Below the pieces are notes generated by a model. That model had not been told where the DNA came from. It saw only the letters and a list, made by a program, of their open reading frames with translations, and did no database searches. This document shows, in pieces, positions 36,520-47,830 of a DNA stretch of 64,000 nucleotides. This stretch comes from Silene latifolia (lineage: Eukaryota; Streptophyta; Magnoliopsida; Caryophyllales; Caryophyllaceae), in NCBI RefSeq assembly GCF_048544455.1, contig NC_133532.1, positions 16,866,948 to 16,930,947 of the forward strand. Direction: 5' to 3'. Position 1 is the stretch's first letter. Each line of letters opens with the position of its first letter. Both the position numbers and the translations under genes were made by a program.

Positions 36520-36533
36520 GAGCCCCCACTTTG
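36520..36533 (-). other. Polypurine tract of element D
   Basis: The minus strand reads CAAAGTGGGGGCTC immediately before TGTAGATACC. Confidence 0.8.
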
Positions 36534-36834
36534 ACTGAGGCTTGGACAAGGCGAAAGTCAAAGTATACCCCAGGTCCCTTTCGACCTGAGGATTCTTCGG
36601 GTCGTTTATAGTCCATTAGACTTGCGTATATAAGCTCGCCAGCCATAAGAAGAGATCATACCTGAAACTTCGTTGGGGATTAACTCTTGCTTCTGTTGCG
36701 TCGAATTATCATCGTTGGTCATCGACCCATGAACTGCATAAAAGGTGGGTTGAGCCTTATCCTTAGGCGCCTACGTATCCGTTTCTGACGGAATCAAACC
36801 CGCGTCGTAGTTTAAGCAATCGCCGACACATGCC

Positions 36835-36975
36835 CAAAGTTTATCATCTCGCCGGGCGTACGTCCAAAACTCATCATCTCCGACATTTGCCCAAAATTTA
36901 TCATCTGCGGCACTTGTCCGAAATTCATCTGGTTGACACTTGCCCAAAGCTTATCATCTGCTGGCAGGTGTCCAA
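36835..36975. repeat. Short tandem array with TTATCATCT units, right unit
   Basis: About four to five degenerate units near 32 bases each, of the form CCAAA-(T/C)TCATCTG-GGCACTTGTC. The left unit breaks inside this array at 28119. Confidence 0.75.
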
Positions 36976-37239
36976 ATGGGACGGGACTTTCCGAGGAGGT
37001 TGTCGCCGCTTTCATCATTTGCTTTCAGCTACGGAATTCTTCCATTTCATACTCTTGTATTGAATTGAATTCTTGGTGGATGTCATCCTTTACATCTTGA
37101 TAATGGTCTCTGAAGCCAACGGCTTCAGAGTTCTGATTTGCAATGGCTCTAAAGTCGAAGACTTTAGAGCCCCCAGTTGAAGCATATCCTGCTATATTTG
37201 AAACACAAAAACGTACTAGCAATAATCATCACATAAGCA

Positions 37240-37513
37240 CATTTGGATCATCGATCCTAAAATTAGATCCTTTGAAAGATTGGGTCATCGACCCGAAAAT
37301 TGAACTTGAAAATTTTGAAAAAACTGGGCCATCGACCCGAAGTTTGAATTTTGACATCACTTGGAATATTGGGCCATCGACCCAAAGTTTGAGTTTGAAA
37401 GACGGGGTCATCGACCCGAAATTTGAACATGTTGAAAATTTTGAATAATTGGGCAATCCACCCAAATTTTGAATTTGAAATGAATCACTTGGATGTTGGG
37501 TCGTCGACCCAAA
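37240..37513. repeat. Tandem array with GGGTCATCGACCC cores, right unit
   Basis: Seven cores (GGATCATCGATCC, GGGTCATCGACCC, GGGCCATCGACCC and variants) spaced about 35-55 bases, with TTTGAA-rich spacers. Most cores are near-palindromes. Confidence 0.85.
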
Positions 37514-38904
37514 AAGTTTTTGAAATTTGAAATTTCAAATCTTTGGCATTTTGAAATCGAACCTTGACGGGTGAGCGTGAAATACGACTCGGACACTCCG
37601 TATGACCGTAAACAACGTGGGCGAGCCCGCTACCGCAAAACAAAAAAAGAAAATAAAACCGTAAGTGTGCACGGGCTTTAATTCAAATATGGACTTGTCG
37701 AGGGTAGAAATGTAAATCGGCCGTTCCGGCGCCAAAAGATGGCAAATGGGAATCACAAGGTCGTCGAACTTGGGACGGAGATATCGTATGGCATGGGCGT
37801 GCTCCCGAGGGCACATGGGAATCAAGATCACTTGGCATTGATAAGGTGGATTAAACTCACGGAGCACCAACGTTGGCTTCGCCTAGACACTAAACACGAT
37901 CGATTTTAAGAGAACACTTAGACATCACACATCACTCTTGTTGGGAACGTTCTGTCACTATTCTCCTCGCCTCCTTTCTTTTTAGCGAGTTTCATCATTT
38001 CTTGCCGCATGACCTTCTTTCTTTTCAGCGGGCTTTTACTATTTTTTTCTTCCACGCCTTCTTTCTTTTCAACGGGTTTTTCATATTTTCTGTTCCCAAC
38101 ACAAACCCACATTTATATGACTCAAAGATCTTTGCCTATACCGTTCGATAAAGCTCATTCTGAGACTTGATACTATTCATCTGAACCTATATCCTCATCC
38201 TAGCCTACATCGAGTGCTAAGATCGACTCAATAAAGGTGGCTTCATTTGGACTTGGTTAAGACCCGTAAGAAACCGACAAGATGACAACTTGGTTGATGA
38301 GTGGATTGAATCCCTTATTCGAAGGATCGCCACGTATTCGCGTGGAGCGAAATTAAATCCGACGTAGTTCGATCATGGTGCATAAACATGGCATTTTGAT
38401 TGTGTGTACACACTCGAAGGTTTCACCTAAGGTATCATGTCATATCCCATTCTAGCCTGTAAAGTACCGTTAAATCCCGTGTTTGGGGTTAGGTGTAAAA
38501 GGCTTGGATCTTTTGGGATGTGGAGCTTGGTAATAACAAGTTGGAATGGTTAACCATCATTCTGAAGGTTTGTTTTGTGGTGCTAAGGCCAAGGGCTATG
38601 GCTGCTGATGTGGTTGGAATGGGTGTCTCGGGTTTGATGAACCACGAGTGCAAATGGGTTGAAAATCGATGTGGGTTCAAATTTCCATGTCTGGATCCTA
38701 AAGGCTGGGTGTAACAACACAAGCGGAATGATTCTCATAATTCCTGATTATCCCCTTGTAACCGTCTCAGGAAGGACTTAGAGGGTAAAGAGGTCACTAC
38801 TTACGCCTTTGGGCTTCGCCCATTGAACCTCAACTATGGGTACTTGACTTGAATTCTGGCTTCCGTAACTTCGACATTCAACCAAAAACCTTTTGTAATA
38901 ACTT

Positions 38905-39040
38905 CAACATCTTTTTTCCTTTTTTCCTTTTTTCTTTTTCTTTCATCTTTTTTCATTTTTTTCATTTTTTTTTTCATTTTTCCAATTTTTCTCTTTTTCT
39001 CATTTTTTTCATTCTTTTTCATCTTTTTTTTTTCTCTCTT
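38905..39040 (-). repeat. Purine-rich tract, right unit of D
   Basis: The minus strand is almost entirely A and G (AAAAAAGATGAAAAAGAATG and similar). The left unit has the same tract at 30131-30266. The Lys-rich frame across it is an artefact. Confidence 0.8.
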
Positions 39041-39622
39041 TGAAAATGATCTTCTATTCATTCTCTTAGTCATAAATGGATACACCTTGAAAACTGGGCT
39101 TCGCCAACTAAATTGGGTAGGAACTAACAATTCCTTGTTAGAACGGGTTGATATCTTCTCTCTTCGAGATGGGATGATTTTGTTGGGGAAAAGGCTTGCC
39201 TTCCATCATCGATAGGGGAAACAAGGAGCTAGTCCGAGTTTGTCATAGAATCATCTAAAAGCTTGTCATAAGCACTGGTTCTGATGAAGGTTTTCTACCG
39301 CCAGACATGGAATAGGTAAAGGAATCAAACACGGGATCCTAGTGTACCTTACATTTTGAAACAAGACATATTTCTACCCCAGGGATTCCTTTAAGTGTGT
39401 TGTGCATTTTATCATGTTTCGGAATGATTGAGGATTGGAGACAAGACATATTTGGAAACGAACTGCAACTTTTATTGGAATGACAAATGCTTAACAGACT
39501 CGAAGAAACGACTCCTAGGACACACCCTAGGTCATCGCGGAACAAACGACTCAACTTCAGGAAAAGAAAGTCCTAGACTCGACTCGACTAAGAAAAGAAA
39601 ACAGATCCCGACTCATAATTTT

Positions 39623-41079
39623 TCAAATCTGGTCTTGAGCTTTCCCTTGTTCAGCTGTCAGCTTAGATGCTCGGCTCTTGTCCTTGATCCCTTTGATGGT
39701 CGGCCTCCATCCCGAGGTAGTCCTCTGAGGATCTACGCCAGTGATGAAAGTTGGTGAATCGAATTGTCTTTTATTAACTTCGTTAACGAGAGGAGTACAT
39801 TCTAGAGCAAGACTCCCGACTTGAATTTCATTCTTCGGGTTTGGCAAGAATTCAAAGCAATCCACAAATATCTTCCCGATAAACACCCCTTTCAAGTGAC
39901 ATGGGCGGATAAGATGGGAATAATCGACATTGTCTTCGACAGAAACAAAATTGGCGTGATCACCAAATGGATTGGTGATGTTATTGGGTTTAACAGTTGG
40001 GATCGGGAGCGTTCCGTTCTCGATCATGTCTTGAATTTCGTGCTTCAGTCGATAGCATCTTTCAGTATCATGGCCTTTCCCTTGGTGAAAGGCACAGTAG
40101 GCATTTGGTTTATACCATTTACCTTGTTGATCAGCGGGAGGGTCCGGAGTTGGACCAATAGGCTTCAGCTTTCCTTGGGCTATGAGCCTTTGGAGAGCGT
40201 ATGTATAAGTGCATCCGATATCGGTGAATGCCCTCGGAGCTTGGCGCTGTGGCTTCTTCGATTGCCCTTCTAAGAGATTGATGGCTTCATCCAAATGGGT
40301 CGTTGCTGGGGCTTTGGTCCTAGACGATGAGGCCCCTTGGTATCCTTTTGGCTTCTCAACTTCTGCCATTCGGACGTCATCTTCTACCTTTATCCCAATT
40401 CTTATCAATTCTTTGAAAGAACCGAAATTCTGGTATTTCAGAGCATTACGGTAAACAGGTCGTAGATTCTTTACGAACTTATCTACCATTTCAACTTCAT
40501 CAGGCTTCTTGGCTAATTTCACGCTTTCAGCGCGCCATCTTGCAAGGAATTCAGTAAAGCCTTCTTTTTCTTTCTGTGTCATAACCTCCAAAGTTCTTAT
40601 GTTGGTTTGAATCTCAACATTGTCAGCATAGTGCTTACAGAACTCCACCGTAATATCTTCGAAAGTGGGGAAGTTCTTAAGGTCAAGATTGTAGAACCAC
40701 GCCTTCGGGTGTTCTCCCAGAGATTGGGCAAAAATTTCAGAGAGCATATCAGCAGGTACTCCCTTGGTGCTAAGTACCCTTTATAGGCCTTAACATGGTG
40801 GACCGGATCTTCAGTGCCCTTGAACTTTGGGATGTCAGTGAGTACCATGTTCGTGGGCAACTTGTCTTGAACTGGGGCATAGGCCCTAGCATTCTCATGG
40901 TGGATATTCTTCCCTTGGGAGAGCTTCAAACGGTCCTCGATGAACTTGAACCGTTTCTCCAAATCAGTCAGAGGTGGAGTAGATGAAGAGGAATCTTCAA
41001 CCAACTTAGACTCGATCACATCCATTCGGGTCATCATGAGGTTCACGGCCTCCGTGAGCTTGTTGATAGCATCTTCCAT
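39623..41079 (-). pseudogene. Gag of element D, right unit (one frameshift)
   Basis: The reading begins MEDAINKLTEAVN with a Ser-rich segment and FIEDRLKLSQG. The capsid-type core includes DIPKFKGTEDP, HPKAWFYNLDLKNFP and EKEGFTEFLARWR. The knuckle CAFHQGKGHDTERC (40055-40095) has His at the second metal position instead of Cys, as in many Tat-lineage Gags. It ends GKAQDQI. One base is missing near 40767, shifting the frame between the first part (41079-40770) and the 374-codon remainder. An upstream ATG present in the left unit reads as a non-start codon here. No protease or RT follows. It could form particles only if the break were bypassed. Confidence 0.82.
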
Positions 41080-42174
41080 TGCTTGACGTCGGGTTTCGGG
41101 CGGCCTTTCTACAAGAAAACCCCGTACTGAGTCAATATTTAAAGTAAGAGCCCCTGCACACTTAAGGACACGACCCTAACTTGACTTGAACAAAGACTCG
41201 ACTTGAGATTGACTAACCAAAGGTTCAACTCACGGTTTGATTTAGACATCGGTTCATTTTAGACTCGACAAAACGACATGATTCAAGCTGTCATAACTCG
41301 ATTCTAAACTGGACTTGGTGTGACCAAACCCGTGATTGGGCTAACATAGCCCATGGGTTCGCGTGAAACGTCCATAAGGGCCTAGCCTGGACGTTTTTTG
41401 TGGACTATTCTAGACCAAAAGGTCGACCAACATGACTCAAAGCCCAAGAGGTGAGTTTGGGTGACCCAACAAGGTCGTGTTCTAGACCCTTAAAATGAAA
41501 CATACCCGGCCTAACATGGCCATGACCCGGACACGACTTGACGCATTTCATGCTTGGTTGAGGTTCGAGAAACATTTTGGATTGATTTTGAAAAACGAAG
41601 GATTGATTTGAAAATGAGATTTGAAATGGGCAGCATGCCGGCTATAAAAGCTCAATTTGGGCCGAAATTCTAGTCCTATTTGGGCAGCATTCCGCGTTTT
41701 GAAAATCATGCTAGGTTTGAAAGTAAGTTGTTCAAAAGTTCGGTTTTGAAAAGGACTTGGAATTTTCGAAAAAAAAGACTCGGGAAAACATATTGCACAT
41801 TGTCATTCTCATGCTATAAGGATGTATGCTCCTAGACATCTCTAAGTCTCGGCAAGTCTTCTACAAGAAGGTCTATGCCCTCCATCCTTTGCGGTCTTAT
41901 AAAGCGAGGTGTCTTAAGGTAAAGTACCTAGAAGATCGTCCCCATTCCCAAGAACCACGCGAGGCGAAGTGGAAGCGAGCAATGTGCAGCCTTCCGGCAT
42001 AGTGGGACGTCGCCCCCACGCATCACGAAGAAACGCCGGGACGGCCCGGGCAAGTCCTTAAGGGTTTATGCATGAATCGTAGCACTATGAGTAATGTTTT
42101 ACTTTCCAACACTTTCTTTTCAAGTTTCACCTCGGAGGAAAAGACCCTAGAAACACAATGTAACTAGTCCTCTT

Positions 42175-42191
42175 TCCCCGGTGAGTCGCCA
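42175..42191 (-). other. Primer-binding site of element D, right unit
   Basis: The minus strand reads TGGCGACTCACCGGGGA, one base shorter than in the left unit, so it may prime less well. Confidence 0.7.
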
Positions 42192-42193
42192 AA

Positions 42194-45100
42194 TGTGGAC
42201 AAGGCCCTCGGGAACTGCGTCCGAGGGATCCACACCCGCATAATCGACTCGAGGTTCTTTCGAATCGAATTAAGACCAATTAGAGTCGCCACCAAGTTTT
42301 TGGGAACTTGGAACCGTTCAAGTCAACTTTACACCTTTCATCGAAAAGCATAAAGCCAATCGACTACGAGTGATTAAAGATAAAGACTTGTACCCTATAT
42401 CACTCGATTTGAATGACTCTCGTAATCCAATGGTATTTAGACGGATCCACAAACCAGAGATCTTGAGTAAGGGGTGAGGGTACGTGTTGGGAAGCCCATA
42501 AGGACACCCAACCCCGCCCGCCGATAACGGCCTCTACTAAGTCAAGTGTCGGATTTCAAACAAGGTCATAGCTACTGCGATGTATGATGTGCAAAGCGTT
42601 GTTTTAAACCCTATCATGTGACAACAGTTTCTATGTCGTTTTAGATGCATGAATACTAACTTTGTCAAAGTTGTTTTAGCATGTGAGTTGATTGATCTAA
42701 GCAACATATAAATGAAAGCAAACAAGGCTTAAAGGGGAATGGGGGAGCCATTGGGATCTACCTATTACAAACCAGGCATTTCATGCCGACACAACAATAA
42801 ATAAATTACAACTCGATCTAAATACAATTGCTACAAACGACTCAAAACGCGACACAAAACACACGGCCAAACGGCCTTGAAAACCGTGCACATGGGGGAA
42901 GTGACTCACGGCCTACATGACACACGGCCGTGGGTCCCTCCTCGTATTGCGTGCCCTCACTTAATCCCATCGGATTAGACATTGGGCTATGCACCAAAGC
43001 ATGCATTAGCATAAACCGGGCCATGTTGTTTTAAACAACATGCGGTTTACTACGCTCTTACAAGCATTGGGAACAACCGTCTAACCAAATAAAACCAAGG
43101 TTTTCAAAAAAGGTTTTGACTCGAAAAGGAGAACAAATTACAAATAGATTACAAAACGTGACTCAAAGAAACATAAATTAAATACAAGCGATAAAACGAA
43201 TAAAGAACGAACGATGCAAAAACAAACGAAATAGGGAGGCCAAATACACGGCCAAACACACGGCCAACCACGGCCCAACCAGAGTCAACCTAGTTCCTAA
43301 GTTAGATTCATTAGTTAGATCGAATGATTGCGAAAAGGAATCGAAAACAAGGTCAGAAAACGAGTTAAAAACGATGTTGATTGATTGTCGCGTTATGGTG
43401 CATTCTACACGGCCTAAAGGGTCTAATTAGGTCAAATATCATAAGATTAACGCTTACTCGTCGAGTGTTAATAGGAAGGTGCTAATCACGCACTCCTATG
43501 CTAGCGAGAAATCAAGTGATAAGAAAGATGCATTCAATTATTTACTGTAATCGTTAGTTGATTTATAAAGCTACGTCAAAGCCACCTATTATGTCTAATT
43601 AGGTTATTAAATTAAATTAATGTTATCTAAATATGTCATAGGTTAACAACCAGAGGTTAAACTAACATGCAACGGGTCCTAGGGTCCATCGATTTGGCCA
43701 AAAACAAGAAAGGGGTCGAAAGCGATGAAAGTTAGACAACTCGTTTTAATTATGCCCTACCTTGAACACGAGGATATGTAAATGAGACGGGGGTGTACGA
43801 CCGACAGAAGGAGCGGTTTCTTTTCCCATCTCAAGTCAACGCGGGTGTTCATGGTGGTACTTTAACTCATACTCGGACTAACTAGTTTCATAGTTAATTT
43901 AGAACGAACGATAAACAAACAAAAAAACAAACAAAAACAAGCTATAAAAAAAGGCATAAAAAAACGAAATAAAAAAAGGAAGAGAAGGGGATTTGATGCA
44001 CCCTCAACCTACATGTATCGTTGACACCGTCTTGGGTCGTAATCGAAGGTAGGTTTTATCTCGAGAGGCCGTCGTCGACGAAGAACAAAGCACACGCGCG
44101 TTTTGGAAAGTTTCTGGACAGCAGTTTTAAAACAGTGATATCTCCCTCGTTTCACGACGAAAATTCGATCCGAAAGATGTTTTGAAAACTAGAAAGAGAG
44201 GAGAACAAGGATCTTAAAGCAACCCCTGCTCGATTTGGGTTATTGGGCACGAAAAACGAGCACAAACAGAACTGGACAGACAAGAGTAAATCGCAAAAAA
44301 CAGAGTGTTATTTCACTGTTTTTCGAGGGATTTCGTGTACTCTCAAGGGCAATTTGGCTCGTGATTCTTTATCTAATGTGTGTATGGATGTTGTATGGTT
44401 AATTAGGAACAAGAAACTCGAATTTTTATGGTGATTTGATGGAGGAACGAGATGATTTTCGAAGGAGGCACACAAACAGTTTCTGTTTGTGTGTCGGTTT
44501 TGTGTAGGGTTTTTGGAGGATGTTTAGGGTTTGTTTCTGAGGTTTAAAGCTTATATGTGATGCTTGGATGTATGGAGGACTTAGAGGAATGATTGTATGG
44601 TGGAGGGGTGGTATTTATAAGGAGTTAAAATAGGTTAAAAGAGAGGGGAGGCAAATCGGGCTAGCTGAACATAGCTGCTGTCCAGCAGCTTTTGGGGGGG
44701 TTTCTAGGGTTCGTTTTGGGGGTTTTCTTGGTGATCAAGCTAGGATAATATGGGTAGGATACTAGGGTATGGGTTAGGGTTAATGGGTATTGGTATAGGT
44801 GGGTTAGTGTACTCGAGATTCGTGCCAATTCGCAAAGGAAACGGGCTTAAAAACCGAGCTAAAAACGAGCTCAAAAACGAGTGTCCAAAACGAATTCTTC
44901 GCTTTTAAAACGATTTTTCAAATCAAATAACAATTTAAAATAAATGACTTTTCAAATCAAAAATTCTCATAAAAATGATTTTTCAAATCAAATACTTATT
45001 TTATTTTCAATAAAATAAACTTTGGGAAAATAAATTTAAAATAAATTAAATTTACCTAAAAAACCAATAATTTAAATATCATTTAAATTAAAAAAACGAA

Positions 45101-45289
45101 CTCCCTAAAAAACATTAATTTAAATATCATTTAAATTAATAAAATACTTCATCGACGACGCCCATTCTACCTCGTAAAACGAGCTCCAAATAATGACAAT
45201 GACAACTAAAGAATACATGTGTCCTATCATCATCGGGTGTTTGTCGGGTTCTCTATAAATTCCAATATCGACGGATACGGGTATCTACA
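42194..45289 (-). repeat. LTR of element D (right, 5' copy)
   Basis: 3,096 bases, only scattered differences from 33425-36519, mostly single bases and one- to three-base indels. Confidence 0.88.
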
Positions 45290-45365
45290 TCATACAATCA
45301 CAACCACAACAATATAATCACAAAACCCCTAATTCCCAAATTAGGGTTTAACCAAAATCAGTCAA
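45290..45365 (-). repeat. 5' LTR of element B, part 2 (between D and E)
   Basis: Seventy-six bases matching the other LTR from 21538 onward; the last five (GTCAA) are the left target duplication of element E. Confidence 0.88.
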
Positions 45366-45945
45366 TGTAACAACCCGGATTATAAAACAAAGGAGAAACG
45401 TAAAATATAATAAATATCAGAGTACGATACTGATAAAAGAGTCAAGGTGGCGGAAACACCTGACCAATCCGGTTCCCTACTAAATCCAAAATAACTAATA
45501 CATTAATCGAAGGTTCTTAAAACATAAAAACAAACTCCTAATTTATTATTAAGTTCGCTTCGCACATTCCCCAAGCAAGCATCATCCAAACAGCAAACAT
45601 CCGAACAACCTGAGAAGGGGGTCGACAATTCAGTCGGGAGTAACTAGATGCTCTCCCAGTCATGTTTACAACAATTGAATATAACCAACAATCATTAACA
45701 ACTGAAATGCAAAACTAGTAAACATGTGAGACCATCTATACTCATGAAAATCCGACATATCATGCCATTAAACGATAACATACTAGGACAATCTTATGAT
45801 ATGATAACAACTCCAAAGGAAACATGTGACGACACGTGCCAACGTAAACCATATCATGACCATGTATGAACTATAGAACAAACATAACCACAAAACATGT
45901 GACCAAACCAGACCACCAAGCACAATGTATAGAATGAACGCCGTT

Positions 45946-46200
45946 AGAGCGATTAACGAACTCCCTCTAACTAATGGAGCGATTAACGAACTGCCTCCAT
46001 TCAATGGTATGGGCCGATTAACGAACTGCACCCACAGTGGACCGATTAACGAACTGCATCCACACTATGTATAGCGTATAACCACTGCCTATATGCCTAA
46101 GACCTGGCCAGACCTCTCGATGAAACACAGAGCGATTAACGAACTGCCTCTGCTACACCGAACGACACTCGGGGAACAGAGCGTATAACGAATCGCCTCG
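45946..46200. repeat. CGATTAACGAACTGC tandem array in the E LTR (left copy)
   Basis: Five clear copies of CGATTAACGAACTGC plus related GCGTATAACGAA units, separated by CTCC-type spacers. The other LTR has the same array at about 52984-53240. Confidence 0.85.
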
Positions 46201-46483
46201 CTACCCCCGACCATAGACCATAACAAATCCCCGAAGGGTAGCCTTGGTTCATTCCGATAGTATATAACTGATACTATCGTCATCTATACACCAGCCAACC
46301 AACAAATGCACAGTATAAATGACTGTACTAACATGCGTGAACAACATCACGACTCAACTCATAAGATAGTATAACTGACCATCCTACTTATCATGTGAAC
46401 AAGAGTAACCCAAAGATATATGCAAACACAAGGACATAACACGTTGAACACAATACAACATATGAAACAAGTATAAACAACCA

Positions 46484-46847
46484 ATGTTATAGTAACTTTA
46501 GCTATAACTTTAACATTAACCATTCGATGTTATAGTAACCCTAACCATAACATAAACTCGGGATGCGAGGTTATAGTAACCTCGACTATAACTTCAACAT
46601 ATACGACTTGAAGTTACACTTACCTCAACTATAACCTTGACACGAAACACAAAGTTATACTAGTTTCAACCATAACCTTGAGCCATAAATCTCAGGGTAC
46701 GTTAGTTCCAGCTATAACCTTATCTCGTACTTCAATGTTATAGTAGCTTCAGCCATAACTAGAGTAACTACCCAAAGTTGTACTAACTTCAGCTATAATA
46801 CTTGAATCATCATCAAGGTTATACTAGCCTTAGCTATAACTTTGAAG
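46484..46847. repeat. GTTATAGTAAC...GCTATAACTT tandem array in the E LTR (left copy)
   Basis: About seven diverged units near 50 bases, each pairing a TTATAGTAAC part with a CTATAACTT part, so each unit is also a weak inverted repeat. The matching array is at 53524-53886. Confidence 0.8.
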
Positions 46848-47221
46848 AGCACTCTTGTCGCTTATCATGCGCCATTAGGTTCACTCGTAAACCCTAATTA
46901 CGCTCATGACACCCATAATAAACAGATAAATAACATACGATATATAATTAATACATTAAAACATATACAAACATGCGAAAACATAATTTAACATGATCAT
47001 AAACAATCCAACACGTACCAATCATACAAGACAATCATTAAATCATATTAATTACATCAATTGGCATAAACACAATTAAAAGAAAACACCTAGTTACCTT
47101 ATTAAGCAAATAAACCCTAGAGATCGTCTTCAACGATGTAAACGTCTTCTCCAGGTGCAATCTCCACGCCTTTATTGAATCATCCACGTGCCAAAGATAA
47201 CGAATCTAATAAATATACTAG

Positions 47222-47328
<107 letters not shown>

Positions 47329-47777
47329 AAAAACTATAAAACTATGCGAAAACATAAAACTTACGAAGAGGATAGATAAATCCAAGAAGTAGGATCGATC
47401 TAAGCACGAAAGATGATGAAAGAGGGAGGAAGAAAGGAAGAACGACACGAAACCCTAGGAAGGGGCGCGCGGCACAAGGGAGGAAGGAGGAGGAGAGAAA
47501 TTAGGTTTAGGGTTTTGAGAATTATGAGAAAAGAAAAGCAAGGGTATGGTTTCCCTTCATATATATAGAGAAGCTCATGGGTTTATTTCAAGCTTAGGCC
47601 CAAAATTCACCCATAAACACCACAAATCACGTGAGACCCAAGAGAGAAACGGGTCTTCACCATTTTCGAACCCAACGAGCCCAAAAGACAAGAGACGGAT
47701 ATTTTCCCGGAAAATAAAATATAAAATATGGGAAAATAAAATTATAAAATTATATTATGGGAATTAGGGGTGTTACA

Positions 47778-47794
47778 GTCCAACCCCCTAAAAA
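47778..47794 (-). other. Polypurine tract of element E
   Basis: The minus strand reads TTTTTAGGGGGTTGGAC next to the 3' LTR. Confidence 0.7.
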
Positions 47795-47830
47795 GAAGTT
47801 TCGTCCTCGAAACTTGATAAGAGAACTACC

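Larger units (their letters stand above)
36534..39622 (-). other. Noncoding 3' region of element D, right unit
   Basis: About 3 kb between gag and the polypurine tract. It holds a purine-rich tract, a palindrome-core tandem array and a second short tandem array (listed separately). Short frames here, such as 37535-37870, are shared with the left unit only because the units are recent duplicates; none shows a recognised domain. Confidence 0.7.
28119..45289 (-). mobile_element. Element D: tandem gag-only Tat-type LTR element, one end deleted
   Basis: Two nearly identical units of about 8.4 kb (28119-36519 and about 36893-45289) lie head to tail. Read on the minus strand the order is LTR, internal with gag, polypurine tract, LTR, internal with gag, then a break. 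The right edge is an intact LTR start (TGTAGATACCCG). The left edge lies inside a repeat of the internal noncoding part, so the final polypurine tract and LTR are lost. No target duplication is present because host sequence was lost too. Gag belongs to the Tat/Retand-Ogre kind; no protease, RT or integrase is seen. Confidence 0.85.

Noticed and set aside
37535..37870. Frame of about 110 codons shared by both D units (also at 28813-29097)
   Set aside because: Conservation is explained by the recent tandem duplication, the frame differs in length between units, and no domain is recognisable.
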